This document shows, piece by piece, positions 54,727 through 63,792 of a stretch of DNA of 64,000 bases (positions are counted from its first letter, which is position 1; each line of letters starts with the position of its first letter). Origin of the DNA: Salinibacillus xinjiangensis (GTDB lineage: Bacteria > Bacillota > Bacilli > Bacillales > Alkalibacillaceae); contig NZ_WJNH01000009.1 of NCBI RefSeq assembly GCF_009649735.1, positions 1-64,000 of the forward strand, read 5' to 3'. Both the position numbers and the translations under genes were made by a program. A model generated the notes under the pieces. The model was not told the DNA's origin. It ran no database searches and was given only the letters and a program-made list of their open reading frames with translations.

Positions 54727-55692
54727 TTGCTAGTTTTAAATCATGCTGTTTCCATGCGAATAAAAAAATTGCAGGCTTTATTGCGACGTCTGCCTGATAA
54801 TCATCCGAAGCGTCCGGCTATAGAAGAGGAACTTGGAAAATGTGTTGCTGGACAAAAAGGTGAAAAGTCATTGGACTATTATTTAAGCTTTCTCCCCGAA
54901 AAGGAATTCCTCATCCTTCATGGCCTCAGACTCCCCTATCAAAGTTTTTACTTCCAAATGGATACTATACTGCTCTCCAAATCCTTTATTCTCATTGTTG
55001 AAGCTAAAAATATTTCCGGACATCTACTATTTGATGATACGTTTAAACAGCTTATTCGCACTAAAGATGATGGAACGAGGGAGGTTTTTCCTGATCCCTT
55101 GCAACAGGTGAAACATCAGAAATTTCAGTTTCATAATTGGCTTAAGGAACACAAATTTCCCAACATTCCACTTGAACATTTGGTAGTGATGACTAACCCA
55201 AATTGTATTTTGAAAACCACCAATCCAGAGTCAGTATACGTAAAGAAGGTTCTCCACAGCACTTATTTATTAGAAAAAATTGAACAAATCCAACAGTCCT
55301 ATATTAAGGAAGCAGCAACAAATAAACAAATTCATAATTTATCCAAACGACTTATGAAACGAAATGAACCAGAAGATCCAGATTTCTTTGACAAGTTTAA
55401 TATGGTTAAATCTGAGTTAATCCCTGGGGTGCAGTGTCCAAGCTGTTCTACTTCGCCGATGTTTAGAAAAAACGGAAAATGGCAATGTCCTCAATGTCCT
55501 ACGTCCTCTAGAGATGCTCACATGCAAGCTCTCATTGATTACTCTCTTCTTATTGATAACTCTTTAACAAACAGAGAAGCACGAAAATATTTACAAATAG
55601 AATCCCCGACAGTTAGTTATAAAATTTTACGATCGTTAAATACACAGTATCAAGGTTCAACCAAAAGTAGAGTTTATGATTTAAAATTTTAG
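54727..55692 (+). CDS. NERD-domain (nuclease-related) protein with zinc ribbon
   Basis: A 321-aa protein. The NERD domain covers about residues 40-165 (GQKGEKSLDYYLSFLP, then MDTILLSKSFILIVEAKNISG with the Asp and Glu-x-Lys of a restriction-endonuclease-like core). A C-terminal zinc ribbon, CPSC...CPQCP, lies at about 238-260, followed by a helical tail. NERD proteins are of unknown physiological role; the fold suggests nuclease activity. The start is TTG behind GAGGAGTGA. It lies between two 21-nt repeat arrays, together with a sigma/anti-sigma pair. Confidence 0.86.
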   Translation: MLVLNHAVSMRIKKLQALLRRLPDNHPKRPAIEEELGKCVAGQKGEKSLDYYLSFLPEKEFLILHGLRLPYQSFYFQMDTILLSKSFILIVEAKNISGHLLFDDTFKQLIRTKDDGTREVFPDPLQQVKHQKFQFHNWLKEHKFPNIPLEHLVVMTNPNCILKTTNPESVYVKKVLHSTYLLEKIEQIQQSYIKEAATNKQIHNLSKRLMKRNEPEDPDFFDKFNMVKSELIPGVQCPSCSTSPMFRKNGKWQCPQCPTSSRDAHMQALIDYSLLIDNSLTNREARKYLQIESPTVSYKILRSLNTQYQGSTKSRVYDLKF

Positions 55693-55713
55693 TATAAGTT
55701 TTATATAAAATGT

Positions 55714-55746
55714 GGGACCTTTTAAAATCTTAGTCGTCTAAAAGGT
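55714..55746 (+). promoter_or_regulatory. Possible ECF-type promoter overlapping a hairpin
   Basis: GGGACC (55714-55719) and CGTCTA (55735-55740) are spaced like the -35 and -10 of ECF-sigma promoters (AAC or ACC, about 15-16 nt, CGTC). The same bases form an inverted repeat ACCTTTTA (55717-55724)/TAAAAGGT (55739-55746). The sigma gene lies just downstream, so autoregulation is plausible. The hairpin could instead be a weak terminator of the NERD gene. Confidence 0.45.
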
Positions 55747-55769
55747 AAGAGCAAGAGAAAGTTGGTGAT

Positions 55770-56339
55770 TTGGCTTTGGAATCCTATGATACCGAAAATA
55801 ATGATTTGGACATCGCCTTATGGCCAAGAGAAAGAGCTATAGAATATGTGATTGATAACTATGGAGAAACAGTTAAAAGAATAATATTTACGTATGTGAA
55901 AAATTACGTAGCTACAGACGACCTTTTTCAGGATTTTCTGATCACGGTTTATAGGCGGCTCGATTCTTTTCAGGGAGAATCTAAATTAAAAACATGGTTA
56001 TGTCGAATTGCAATTAATAAATGTAAAGACCACTTAAAATCTCCTGTGAACCGGATTATTTACCTGCGAGAACATATTCATGACACGGGCCATAGCAAAT
56101 CACCAGAGCAACTCTCCATTAAGGATGAAGAACGTCAGCAATTGATTAATGCGATATTTTCTTTGTCCATAAAATATCGTGAAGTCTTGGTGCTGCGTTA
56201 TTATCAATCCCTTTCGATTAAAGAAATCAGTGAACTGCTGCATCTAAATGAGTCGACGGTAAAAACGAGAATAGCTCGCGGTAAAGGGAAACTGCGGTCT
56301 AAGCTAGGGGGTGTGCAGTTTGACGAAATCGAATCGTAA
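55770..56339 (+). CDS. ECF-type RNA polymerase sigma factor
   Basis: A 189-aa sigma-70 family ECF factor. Region 2 is AIEYVIDNYGETVKRIIFTYVKNYVATDDLFQDFLITVYRRL (about residues 23-65), and region 4 is YREVLVLRYYQSLSIKEISELLHLNESTVKTRIARGKGKL (about 135-175). The following gene looks like its anti-sigma factor, overlapping by about 20 nt, the usual pairing. Start codons TTG at 55770 or 55776 are both possible with a weak GGTGAT. Confidence 0.92.
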   Translation: MALESYDTENNDLDIALWPRERAIEYVIDNYGETVKRIIFTYVKNYVATDDLFQDFLITVYRRLDSFQGESKLKTWLCRIAINKCKDHLKSPVNRIIYLREHIHDTGHSKSPEQLSIKDEERQQLINAIFSLSIKYREVLVLRYYQSLSIKEISELLHLNESTVKTRIARGKGKLRSKLGGVQFDEIES

Positions 56340-57447
56340 TTATAAGGATGCTTTTGACGACTATATAGGTGAAGAGCCTTTGGTGAAAAAGGAAGATAAA
56401 GAACGATTTTATCGATGGCTCCACCAAAAAGAGAAAAAGAAATCAACCTCAGCACACTGGAGGCCGAAATTGGCAACTGCAACACTCTTTGTAGGTGCAA
56501 TTGTGTTTAGCTTTATCTATTTACAAGATGCTTTTCCACAACCTGAAGAATCAGACCAACCTCCAGTAGTGGAAGAAGAGGAAACGATCCCTTTTGACCA
56601 AGTGCGGGAACAGCTAGAAACCATTATGTCAAAATATACAGTGGGAATGACTAAAGAAGAAGTTCAAGAAACGTTTGGGCAGGGCAAAGTTTATGAGGGG
56701 CAATCGGAGACGGATGGCTCCACTTATGAAGCGGTTGAGTATCAATTTATCAAAACTACAAACGAGAAAATCTCCCTGCATCCGTGGTCACCGGATCATG
56801 TTGAGTACTATATAAATGGTGACATCGGCTTGAGTTTCAACGTAGTGTGGGAGGAAAATGGTTCATCCTATGCGTTTGCTAGGTACTTAAATGAAAAGGG
56901 AAAACGAATTTCTACCGTGGATTTTAGTTCTGATGGCTCTATCTACAAGGATGGCAAATTTATCGAAAATGACCTCTATCAAATTGAGGCGTCAGGATTT
57001 TTCGTGGAAAATGTAGCTGCATCATTACAAAAGGCACCTGAGTATATATCAGAGGAAGATTTAAAAACACTCCAGAATTTAAACATAAAGCCGTTGAGTT
57101 CAACAGACCGTTTTCAAGAGCTTCTTCCGCATGATTATCAGTATATTAAACAAATGAAAAGCCTGGAAAGACTATATTTAAAAGGCTATACCCTACCAAT
57201 GTCCGTACTGAAATCGCTAATAAATTTAGAAACGTTGATTATAGAGGACGTACAGAATCTAGGATTTTTAGAAGAATTAGCTCCATTAGAAAACCTGTCT
57301 TATTTAGATATACATCAAACAGAGATTACAACCGTGTCAGGATTGGTTGAACTGAAGAGTCTTAACCAGGTTGTTTTAAATAAAGGTAAAGTAACGGATT
57401 GGGAAGTTCTCGAGGAAAATGGGATTGAAGTAGTGGAATCACCATAA
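56320..57447 (+). CDS. Putative anti-sigma factor with BamE-like and LRR-like regions
   Basis: A 375-aa single-pass membrane protein. Residues 1-40 are cytosolic (anti-sigma region), with one membrane helix at about 44-64. The extracytoplasmic part has a BamE/SmpA-like segment YTVGMTKEEVQETFGQGK (about 105-122). A C-terminal leucine-rich repeat-like region follows (about 255-370: LKTLQNLNI, MKSLERLYL, LINLETLII, LENLSYLDI, LKSLNQVVL). The overlap with the sigma gene indicates a pair. The LRR-like sensor is unusual for an anti-sigma factor. I chose the TTG at 56320 behind AGGGGGTG. Confidence 0.8.
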   Translation: MTKSNRNYKDAFDDYIGEEPLVKKEDKERFYRWLHQKEKKKSTSAHWRPKLATATLFVGAIVFSFIYLQDAFPQPEESDQPPVVEEEETIPFDQVREQLETIMSKYTVGMTKEEVQETFGQGKVYEGQSETDGSTYEAVEYQFIKTTNEKISLHPWSPDHVEYYINGDIGLSFNVVWEENGSSYAFARYLNEKGKRISTVDFSSDGSIYKDGKFIENDLYQIEASGFFVENVAASLQKAPEYISEEDLKTLQNLNIKPLSSTDRFQELLPHDYQYIKQMKSLERLYLKGYTLPMSVLKSLINLETLIIEDVQNLGFLEELAPLENLSYLDIHQTEITTVSGLVELKSLNQVVLNKGKVTDWEVLEENGIEVVESP

Positions 57448-57477
57448 TGAGATGAATCATTATGGTGATTCTTTTTA
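57436..57477 (+). terminator. Rho-independent terminator after the anti-sigma gene
   Basis: A perfect 14-bp stem GAATCACCATAATG/CATTATGGTGATTC plus TTTTT. It begins within the last codons of the gene. Confidence 0.93.
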
Positions 57478-57489
57478 TTTGTGGAAAGC

Positions 57490-57779
57490 GACGGGATTTT
57501 GCGAGTTGCGACTGGAATAATGGATAAGGTGGCGGGATTATTGCGCATGGACGGAATAATGGGGAAAATGACAGGATTATGATGAAGGCTGACTTGATTA
57601 CTTCAGGTTAAGACGTGATAACTCAAGCTTCTAACAGGAATTACTAAAAAGCTGACTAGATGACAATTACGCCCATAACATCCAAACGGGAATAACTACA
57701 ATTTTGACTTGATTCCCTTAAACATAAGACTGAATTCCCTACACCACCGACCGAATTCCCCGGAGAAACGACCTGATTA
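57490..57779 (+). repeat. 21-nt phased degenerate repeat array B
   Basis: About 14 copies of the same core as array A, on the same strand. They start at 57490, 57510, 57531, 57550, 57570, 57591, 57612, 57633, 57654, 57685, 57706, 57728, 57749 and 57770. Intervals are 19-22 nt, mostly 21, with one break of 31. Examples are GACGGGATTT, GACTTGATTA, GACTGAATTC and GACCTGATTA. It starts 12 nt after the terminator of the anti-sigma gene and runs almost to the hsp20 gene, covering most of the 57448-57835 gap. No reading frame crosses it. Confidence 0.8.
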
Positions 57780-57835
57780 ATCCGCTTCCGCCCTACCCAA
57801 TCATCGTCATTAGTACAAATCCTCCCCCACAATCC

Positions 57836-58264
57836 CTACTCATCCATCACCCGTACCGAAACTCTATGCTTATTAGACTCCTTCGTTATCAATCTGTATA
57901 GCTGAATGGTAAGTAAGCCGTTTTGGTAAATGGCATCAATTTTGTCACTGCGGACGGGGAATGGAAGGTCGATTTTACGGTCAAAAGCCCCCTGTAAAAT
58001 TTCCTCTTGCACTAAGTGCCCCTGTACAGGTAGACTAATGACACCTTGGATTTCTAAAGTGGCATAATCAACGAAAATATCGACACTTTTAACTTGCTTC
58101 ATTCCGGGTACATTACATACAACGGTGATTTCGTTATCGGATTGGTACATATTAATTTGTGGAATGGGTGGCTTTAAAATACCTTCAAACTCACTCCAAA
58201 ATTGTTCGCCGAAAAAGTGATCCATATTCTTTTTCCAATCCTGCATATTCTTAAATGGATCCAT
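57836..58264 (-). CDS. Hsp20/alpha-crystallin family protein
   Basis: A 142-aa protein with the small heat-shock domain (about residues 38-135: NEITVVCNVPGMKQVKSVDIFVDYATLEIQG ... YQNGLLTIQL). The N-terminus is Trp/Phe-rich (FKNMQDWKKNMDHFFGEQFW). It may be a general small chaperone or, as with CotM/CotP in B. subtilis, a spore coat protein. It is alone on the minus strand. The ATG has GGAGGGAAA upstream. Confidence 0.88.
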   Translation of the reverse strand: MDPFKNMQDWKKNMDHFFGEQFWSEFEGILKPPIPQINMYQSDNEITVVCNVPGMKQVKSVDIFVDYATLEIQGVISLPVQGHLVQEEILQGAFDRKIDLPFPVRSDKIDAIYQNGLLTIQLYRLITKESNKHRVSVRVMDE

Positions 58265-58401
58265 ATTTTTCCCTCCAATAAGTAATTCCTAATTCACCAA
58301 CATCAAAGCCAAATTTTTCTAAAATATTCTATGCGAAAATTGGGCAGTGGGTGATTATTACGGAGGGAGTTTTCAAATGATAAGGTAGAGGAGGAAAACA
58401 A

Positions 58402-58956
58402 ATGTTAGAGAATGCACTAGTGATGGTTGCGATTATATTAATCATTAATATTGTTTACGTTTCCCTTTTTACAGTGCGTATGATGCTGACATTGAAGGGG
58501 CAGCGATATACAGCAGCCATGGTCAGTATGTTTGAAACGGTGGTTTATGTTGTTGGTTTAGGCTTAGTGCTAGATAATTTAAATGAAATTCAAAATTTAG
58601 TGGCCTATGCCATTGGTTATGGTATTGGTGTTCTAGTGGGTACACGAATTGAAGAAAAGCTAGCGCTTGGATATATTACGGTCAATGTAGTCTCCACTAA
58701 CCCTGATATCGAATTTACAAGAAAGCTTCGTGATCGCGGATATGGGGTAACGAGCTGGTATGCACATGGAATGGATGGAGATCGTCTATCCATGCAAATT
58801 TTAACTCCGAGAAAATATGAGCTCAAGCTTTATGAGACCATTCATGAAATTGACCCAAAAGCGTTTATGATCGCCTATGAACCGAAGACAATTCATGGCG
58901 GGTTCTGGGTTAAACAAGTAAGAAGGTTACGACGTAAGAAAAATAAACCTGAATAG
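58402..58956 (+). CDS. yebE: UPF0316/DUF2179 membrane protein YebE
   Basis: A 184-aa protein with three N-terminal membrane helices (about residues 5-80) and a cytosolic DUF2179 domain (about 90-170, [28 protein letters not shown]). The function is unknown. The position before yebG and purB matches B. subtilis. GAGGAGGAAA precedes the ATG. Confidence 0.92.
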   Translation: MLENALVMVAIILIINIVYVSLFTVRMMLTLKGQRYTAAMVSMFETVVYVVGLGLVLDNLNEIQNLVAYAIGYGIGVLVGTRIEEKLALGYITVNVVSTNPDIEFTRKLRDRGYGVTSWYAHGMDGDRLSMQILTPRKYELKLYETIHEIDPKAFMIAYEPKTIHGGFWVKQVRRLRRKKNKPE

Positions 58957-58980
58957 CAGCAAAGTTTGGTGGTGTAAGAT

Positions 58981-59178
58981 ATGACGAAAAAATCAAAAAA
59001 GAAGCGGTTTAAGGTTGAAAATGGGGAATCGATTTCTGATTGTTTAGATCGAATTGCACAGGAAGGCTATACACCAATAAAACGCTTTGAAAAGCCTATT
59101 TTTAAAGAAACGGACAAAGGTATGGAGCCTGTGGCAAGAGATATTATGTTTGAAGCAATTTTACAGGATGAGGTCTAG
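58981..59178 (+). CDS. yebG: NETI-motif protein YebG
   Basis: A 65-aa basic protein with the motif NGESISDCLDRIAQEGYTPIKRFEKPIF, aligning with the NETI-motif of B. subtilis YebG. The NETI itself is replaced by NGESI. The function is unknown. It starts 24 nt after yebE. Confidence 0.85.
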   Translation: MTKKSKKKRFKVENGESISDCLDRIAQEGYTPIKRFEKPIFKETDKGMEPVARDIMFEAILQDEV

Positions 59179-59235
59179 ATTTTTTTCACAGATACGGTAT
59201 CATTAGGGTAGTGTGATACATAGGGGGAATTCGAC

Positions 59236-60531
59236 ATGATTGAACGTTATACGCGTGAAGAAATGGGAGCAATTTGGGAAGAAAAAAATAAGCTGAATGC
59301 GTGGCTTGAAGTTGAAATTTTAGCGTGTGAAGCGTGGAGTGAACTCGGGATTATTCCAAAAGAGGATGTCCAAAAGTTGCGCGAACAAGCTTCATTCGAC
59401 TTGAATCGAGTCAAGGAAATTGAACAGGAAACGAGACATGATGTGGTGGCGTTTACGCGTGCCGTGTCGGAAACCTTGGGAGAAGAGCGAAAATGGGTTC
59501 ACTATGGCTTAACCTCAACGGATGTAGTGGATACAGCTCAGTCATACCTTCTAAGACAGGCGAATGAAATTATTGAAAAAGACCTTAATAATTTCGTCCA
59601 AATTCTGGCTAACAAAGCAAAAGAGCACAAGTATACCGTTATGATGGGGCGTACGCATGGGGTGCATGCTGAGCCGACAACTTTTGGGTTAAAGATGGCT
59701 CTTTGGTATGAAGAAATGAAGCGAAACCTCGAGCGTTTTCAGGCAGCTAGACAAAGCATTGAGGTCGGAAAAATTTCTGGTGCAGTGGGTACATATGCCA
59801 ATATTGACCCATTTGTTGAACAGTATGTTTGTGAAAAGCTAGGACTTGGAGCAGCTCCAGTATCAACCCAGACCCTACAAAGGGATCGACACGCTCATTA
59901 TTTGTCTGTACTGTCCTTAATTGCAACATCAATTGAGAAGTTTGCGGTTGAAGTTAGGGGATTGCAAAAGACGGAAACGAGAGAGGTTGAGGAATTTTTT
60001 GCGAAGGGGCAAAAAGGCTCATCCGCAATGCCGCATAAGCGTAATCCGATTGGGTCTGAAAACATGACAGGCTTATCTCGTGTGATTCGTGGACATATGC
60101 TCACCGCCTATGAAAATGTGCCATTGTGGCATGAGCGTGACATTTCTCATTCCTCAGCTGAGCGTATTATTTTGCCTGATAGTACAATTGCACTCAATTA
60201 CATGCTGAATCGTTTCGGCAAAATTGTTGAAAATTTAACCGTGTTTCCTAATAACATGCGTGCAAATATGGAGAAAACCTATGGCCTTATTTTTTCTCAG
60301 CGCGTTCTACTTGCTCTAATTGATCAAGGTATGGTACGTGAGAAGGCCTATGACCTGGTTCAACCAAAGGCAATGGAGGCCTGGGAAAAGGGGGTTCCGT
60401 TTAAGTCATTGGTTGAAAATGAAACAAAAATCACTAACGTTTTATCTAAGGAAGAATTGGACAAGTGTTTCGACTATGAATATCACTTAAAGAGTGTCGA
60501 TGCTATTTTTGAAAAAATCGGACTAAACTAA
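59236..60531 (+). CDS. purB: Adenylosuccinate lyase PurB
   Basis: PurB acts twice in purine metabolism: it releases fumarate from SAICAR in de novo synthesis and from adenylosuccinate in IMP-to-AMP conversion. The 431-aa protein carries the superfamily signature [11 protein letters not shown] (about residue 262) and [22 protein letters not shown] precedes the ATG. In B. subtilis purB lies inside the purEKBCSQLFMNHD operon. Here it stands alone between yebG and a small convergent gene, then yerA. Confidence 0.96.
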   Translation: MIERYTREEMGAIWEEKNKLNAWLEVEILACEAWSELGIIPKEDVQKLREQASFDLNRVKEIEQETRHDVVAFTRAVSETLGEERKWVHYGLTSTDVVDTAQSYLLRQANEIIEKDLNNFVQILANKAKEHKYTVMMGRTHGVHAEPTTFGLKMALWYEEMKRNLERFQAARQSIEVGKISGAVGTYANIDPFVEQYVCEKLGLGAAPVSTQTLQRDRHAHYLSVLSLIATSIEKFAVEVRGLQKTETREVEEFFAKGQKGSSAMPHKRNPIGSENMTGLSRVIRGHMLTAYENVPLWHERDISHSSAERIILPDSTIALNYMLNRFGKIVENLTVFPNNMRANMEKTYGLIFSQRVLLALIDQGMVREKAYDLVQPKAMEAWEKGVPFKSLVENETKITNVLSKEELDKCFDYEYHLKSVDAIFEKIGLN

Positions 60532-60533
60532 AG

Positions 60534-60566
60534 AAGATAGGAGCTTAAGTGGCTCCTATCTTTCTT
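60534..60566. terminator. Terminator between purB and the convergent small gene
   Basis: A perfect stem AAGATAGGAGC/GCTCCTATCTT with a 7-nt loop, then TTCTTT on the plus side and A residues on the other. Confidence 0.85.
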
Positions 60567-60832
60567 TATATTTCGTATTGATCGGCACTTTGCTTTCCTT
60601 GCGTGAGATTTTGTTTCACATTTTCAAACATATCGGTGTTATCAATCATATCTGTAACGGGACAGTACCTTACAATCCCTTCAGCAACCTTCATGGCACC
60701 TAAAACAATTAACAAGGAATTCATTTCACGATGGGGTTTTTTCACTAAACAAGCTGTTCCGTAGCTTACAGCCGTGAGCCCTGCCGTAATTCGTATTAAT
60801 GCATTTATTGTACCCACATTTTTTTGTACCAA
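60566..60832 (-). CDS. DUF2892 (YgaP-like) small membrane protein
   Basis: An 88-aa protein with one or two membrane segments (about residues 8-26 and 36-52) and the YgaP-type pattern NVGTINALIRITAGL ... RYCPVTDMI, characteristic of the DUF2892 inner-membrane domain. The function is unknown. The start is TTG behind GGGAAGAG. It is convergent to purB. Confidence 0.83.
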   Translation of the reverse strand: MVQKNVGTINALIRITAGLTAVSYGTACLVKKPHREMNSLLIVLGAMKVAEGIVRYCPVTDMIDNTDMFENVKQNLTQGKQSADQYEI

Positions 60833-60915
60833 ATTTATCTCTTCCCTTCACAGCGTTAATGTATTAAAATTTTACATAACCAAAGCTTTTTAGGCTACAA
60901 GGGGGAGGAACATAT

Positions 60916-62652
60916 ATGAGTTTTAATAGTCGCTGGAGGAATCGACAGCTACGCGAGCATGTTGCTGTCATTGATGATAAATTAATTCCAACGCTAGTAT
61001 TGAAAAACGCAACCTATTTAAATGTTTATATAAAAAAATGGATGCAGGCAAACATCTGGATTTATGAAGATCGTATTGTTTACGTTGGTGATCGTCTGCC
61101 TGAGCATACGAATATACAAATGATTGACTGTCAGGGTCAATATTTAGTACCAGGATATATAGAGCCACACGTGCATCCATTTCAGTTATATAATCCCCAT
61201 ACATTGTCTCAATATGCATCTCAAACGGGTACGGCAGTATTTATCAATGATAATCTTACGTACCTTTATTTATTGGATAACAAGAAAGCGTTTTCTGTAA
61301 TTGAGGAATTGGACGATTTGCCTACATCCTTATATTGGTGGGCCCGTTTTGATTCCCAATCAACCTTACAGGATGAGGAAAAATTTATACGAAAAGCCAA
61401 TGTACTCTCATGGCTCAAGCATGATGCCGTTATTCAAGGTGGGGAGCTGACTTCCTGGACGAGTGTGTTAAAGGATGACGACCGGATGCTACACTGGATG
61501 CAGGAAGCCAAAAGACTTAGGAAGCCAGTTGAAGGACATTTCCCTGGTGCATCACTTGAAACGTTAACGAGAATGAAGCTGCTAGGAGCGGATAGTGACC
61601 ACGAAGCGATTTCTGGTGAAGAAGCATATAAGCGTCTTATTTTAGGATATCGAATTGCTTTACGTCATTCGTCGATTCGTCCTGATTTACGGAAAATCCT
61701 ACGGGAATTAAAGGATTATGATGTACATTCTTATGATAATGTGATGATGACAACAGATGGTTCTCCTCCATCGTTTTATGAAAGCGGAATTATGAACAAG
61801 TGTATTGAAATTGCGATTGAAGAAGGTGTACCTTTAGAGGAGGCCTATTTGATGGCTTCATATAATGCAGCGAAACACTTTGGGATTGACCACTTAGTAG
61901 GAAGTATTGGTCCTGGTCGAATCGCGCATATCAATTTTTTAAAGGAAAAAAATAATCCGACACCAGTTTCGGTTTTAGCAAAGGGCAAATGGATAAAATA
62001 TGAAGAGAATATTCAATATGAGCAGCCTTCATTTGATTGGAAAAAGTATGGAATTAAGTCCCTATCCTTAGACTGGGAGCTACGTGATAGTGATTTTCGT
62101 TTCTTCGTTCCCATCGGTTTAGAAATGGCCAATGATGTCATTATGAAGCCGTTTACGATAACGAATGGCTTACAAACAGACGAAATTAGTGAAGATAATC
62201 ATGAAGCTTTTCTTACCTTAATGGACCAGCATGGGGAATGGAGAATTGCTACTCTACTTAGAGGATTTACTAAAACCTTAGGGGGACTTGTGAGCTCTTA
62301 CTCCAGTACAGGGGATATTACGTTAATTGGAAAAAGAAAATCGGATATTCGCATTGCCTTTGATCGGATGAAAGAAATCGGTGGAGGCATCGTGCTGGCT
62401 GATAATGGTAAAGTAATTTGTGAGCTACCGTTAAAATTAGCAGGAAAGCTTTCAGATGAACCGATGGAGGAATTAATTAAAAAAGAGAAGGAGCTTTCCA
62501 ATAAGTTAAAGGAACATGGATATCAATTTACCGATCCAATCTACACATTATTGTTCTTATCAGCCTCCCATTTACCATATTTACGCATCACACCTAAAGG
62601 AATTATCGATGTAAAAAAGAAAGAGGTACTCTTTCCTACGATAATGCGTTAA
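60916..62652 (+). CDS. yerA: Adenine deaminase-like amidohydrolase YerA
   Basis: A 578-aa metal-dependent amidohydrolase of the adenine deaminase family. The first metal motif is EPHVHP (about residue 86), then GHFPGAS, SDHEAISGEEAYKRL and MTTDGSPPSFYESG. The C-terminal domain matches family architecture. Adenine deaminases convert adenine to hypoxanthine. For B. subtilis YerA the substrate is not established, so a related base is possible. GGGGGAGGAAC precedes the ATG. Confidence 0.87.
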   Translation: MSFNSRWRNRQLREHVAVIDDKLIPTLVLKNATYLNVYIKKWMQANIWIYEDRIVYVGDRLPEHTNIQMIDCQGQYLVPGYIEPHVHPFQLYNPHTLSQYASQTGTAVFINDNLTYLYLLDNKKAFSVIEELDDLPTSLYWWARFDSQSTLQDEEKFIRKANVLSWLKHDAVIQGGELTSWTSVLKDDDRMLHWMQEAKRLRKPVEGHFPGASLETLTRMKLLGADSDHEAISGEEAYKRLILGYRIALRHSSIRPDLRKILRELKDYDVHSYDNVMMTTDGSPPSFYESGIMNKCIEIAIEEGVPLEEAYLMASYNAAKHFGIDHLVGSIGPGRIAHINFLKEKNNPTPVSVLAKGKWIKYEENIQYEQPSFDWKKYGIKSLSLDWELRDSDFRFFVPIGLEMANDVIMKPFTITNGLQTDEISEDNHEAFLTLMDQHGEWRIATLLRGFTKTLGGLVSSYSSTGDITLIGKRKSDIRIAFDRMKEIGGGIVLADNGKVICELPLKLAGKLSDEPMEELIKKEKELSNKLKEHGYQFTDPIYTLLFLSASHLPYLRITPKGIIDVKKKEVLFPTIMR

Positions 62653-62698
62653 AATATAAAAGGGGTAAAGGACAAAGACTTTAAAAAGGTGGGATACA

Positions 62699-63772
62699 TT
62701 GACTAGAAATAGAGCAATTTTAATGATACTACTTTCGATGATGATTTTACTCGTTGCTTGTAAGGACGAGGAGGCATCCAATCAAAAAGATACTGAACAA
62801 GACGAACCAGCTATGAATCTCGATCAGGAACCTGCCGCTGAATCTGAGGAGCCTGAAGACGAATTGATTCATACGTATCCACTTACGGGCATTAAAACCG
62901 ATGAAGAGATTAATAACCGTATTGTTGGAGTTATGGTAAATAACCATAATAAAGCACGTCCGCAAACAGGGTTATCACAGGCGGATATTGTATATGAACT
63001 ACTTGCAGAGGGCCCAATTACGAGGTTTATTGCTTTCTTTCATAGTGAAACCCCAGAAATGGTGGGACCAGTAAGAAGTGCGCGTGAATATTATGCAGAT
63101 TTAGCTTTAGGAATGGATTCGATATACGTTTATCATGGAGCTGCACAACATATTGAAGACATCATTTTGAATAAAGGTGCAGAAGTATTAAGAGGAATGG
63201 TTCATGATAATGATGGATTTTTATTTAAACGGGAAAGCTTCCGTCAAGCACCACATAATTCATACCTGCTTTATCCAAATGTATATGAAGCGGCTGAAAA
63301 CAAAGGCATTTCTACTGAAAAAGAGTACGAACCATATCCTTTCTTATCAGAAAATGAAGTGGAAGAGTTAAGTGGTGATGAGGCAAGTAAAGTTCATATC
63401 GTCTATGATGATGTATATGAAAAAGTCACATATGAGTATGATGAGGCCAATGAAAAGTACATTCGTTATAGTGATGGAGAGAAATCTGTTGAATTAGAAA
63501 CGGATGAGCCAATCATGCTAGACAATATTTTTATCGTTGAAACCGGACATCAGGTCATTGATTCGGCCAACCGTAGGGCTATAGATTTAGAGTCAGGTGG
63601 AAAAGGTTACTTAATTCAAAAGGGAATCGTAAAAGAGGTAAACTGGAAAAACGTTGATGGACGTATTTTGCCGTTTAATGGGGAAGAGCCTGTTGAATTT
63701 GTACCGGGTAAAACATGGGTGAATGTGGTACCCGAGTCACCTGGCATGGACCAATCTGTTCAGTTTAACTAA
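62699..63772 (+). CDS. yerB: DUF3048 lipoprotein YerB
   Basis: A 357-aa lipoprotein (lipobox LLVAC, Cys about residue 21) with an acidic linker and the two-part DUF3048 domain (NNRIVGVMVNNHNKARPQTGLSQADIVYE to the C-terminus). The function is unknown; B. subtilis YerB is a surface lipoprotein. The start is TTG behind AAGGTGGG. It matches the yerA-yerB-yerC order of B. subtilis. Confidence 0.92.
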   Translation: MTRNRAILMILLSMMILLVACKDEEASNQKDTEQDEPAMNLDQEPAAESEEPEDELIHTYPLTGIKTDEEINNRIVGVMVNNHNKARPQTGLSQADIVYELLAEGPITRFIAFFHSETPEMVGPVRSAREYYADLALGMDSIYVYHGAAQHIEDIILNKGAEVLRGMVHDNDGFLFKRESFRQAPHNSYLLYPNVYEAAENKGISTEKEYEPYPFLSENEVEELSGDEASKVHIVYDDVYEKVTYEYDEANEKYIRYSDGEKSVELETDEPIMLDNIFIVETGHQVIDSANRRAIDLESGGKGYLIQKGIVKEVNWKNVDGRILPFNGEEPVEFVPGKTWVNVVPESPGMDQSVQFN

Positions 63773-63792
63773 GGACCGGAGGAGGTAGAACG

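Noticed and set aside
57315-57548. A minus-strand frame through the anti-sigma 3' end into array B
   Set aside because: It crosses the perfect terminator hairpin and has no ribosome binding site. Its heptad-like look comes from the 21-nt repeat period.
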